Origin: an uncultured Ruminococcus sp. | GTDB taxonomy: Bacteria > Bacillota > Clostridia > Oscillospirales > CAG-272 | Assembly (NCBI GenBank): GCA_902783905.1 | Contig: CACZSP010000189.1 | Coordinates: 1 to 6,596 of the forward strand | Direction of reading: 5' to 3' | DNA: 6,596 bases | Part shown: in pieces, positions 6,531 through 6,596 of the stretch | Layout: each line of letters starts with the position of its first letter | Position numbering within the stretch: position 1 is the first letter of the stretch | Position numbers and translations under genes: made by a program | Notes under the pieces: model-generated | The model's database searches: none | What the model saw: the letters and a program-made list of their open reading frames with translations, nothing else | Told to the model about the DNA's origin: nothing

Positions 6531-6596
6531 CGCGATACCGCCCGGACTGCGCGCGCTCCCCGAAAAGGTGCGCCCGCAGTCCGGGGCGGTACCGCG
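6531..6596. terminator. Long near-perfect hairpin, probable intrinsic terminator
   Basis: The whole stretch folds on itself: 6531-6534 with 6593-6596, 6536-6543 with 6584-6591, 6544-6551 with 6575-6582, then an inner GCGC/GCGC stem and a short CCGAAAA loop, with only an A/C mismatch, one bulged G and small internal loops. On the minus strand the stem is followed by TTTTCC (6530-6525), a short U-tract, so it could end a transcript coming from beyond the right edge. A U-tract for the plus strand would lie outside the window and cannot be seen. Placement directly upstream of the promoter fits a unit boundary. A protein-bound palindrome or a mobile repeat is an alternative. Confidence 0.65.

Noticed and set aside
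1..6596. tRNA, rRNA, CRISPR, insertion sequence or prophage features.
   Set aside because: No cloverleaf, regularly spaced repeat, transposase motif or terminal inverted repeat pair was seen; the window is almost fully occupied by protein genes.

Overview
The window looks like a piece of a moderately GC-rich Firmicutes chromosome, most likely a clostridial (gut-type, Oscillospiraceae-like) bacterium. The grounds are strong GGAGG-type ribosome binding sites, tight same-strand gene packing with ATGA or 2-16 bp junctions, a perfect consensus sigma-A promoter inside an AT-rich island, and proteins typical of Gram-positive envelopes (a C-terminally membrane-anchored surface enzyme, single-pass N-terminal anchors, a GT2-GtrA fusion). 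The taxonomic placement is inferred; no marker gene is present.

All genes lie on the minus strand and read from right to left. At the right edge (6531-6596) is a near-perfect long hairpin, probably the terminator of an upstream unit. Next comes a promoter (-35 TTGACA, 17 bp spacer, -10 TATAAT) at 6432-6460. From it six complete genes and the start of a seventh follow without any gap longer than 16 bp: (1) a secreted, C-terminally anchored PIG-L/LmbE-type deacetylase; (2) a dolichyl-phosphate-mannose-synthase-like GT2 glycosyltransferase fused to a GtrA membrane domain; (3) a membrane-anchored phosphodiester glycosidase (NAGPA family); (4) an unrecognised single-pass membrane protein with a long charged helix; (5) a PAP2 lipid phosphatase; (6) D-aminoacyl-tRNA deacylase (dtd), joined to the PAP2 gene by an ATGA overlap; (7) the first 19 codons of an unknown gene with a good RBS. 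I see no terminator between the genes, so this is read as one operon of at least 5.5 kb.

Functionally, five of the six complete genes point to the cell envelope. A hypothesis that fits the families is this: the GT2-GtrA protein charges a polyprenyl phosphate with a sugar and places it outside; the deacetylase and phosphodiester glycosidase edit sugars or sugar-phosphate links on the outer face; the PAP2 enzyme recycles polyprenyl (pyro)phosphate. The 421-aa unknown may be a structural partner. dtd is a translation quality-control gene and looks like a passenger. The pathway is inference from families and gene order; substrates cannot be read from the sequence.
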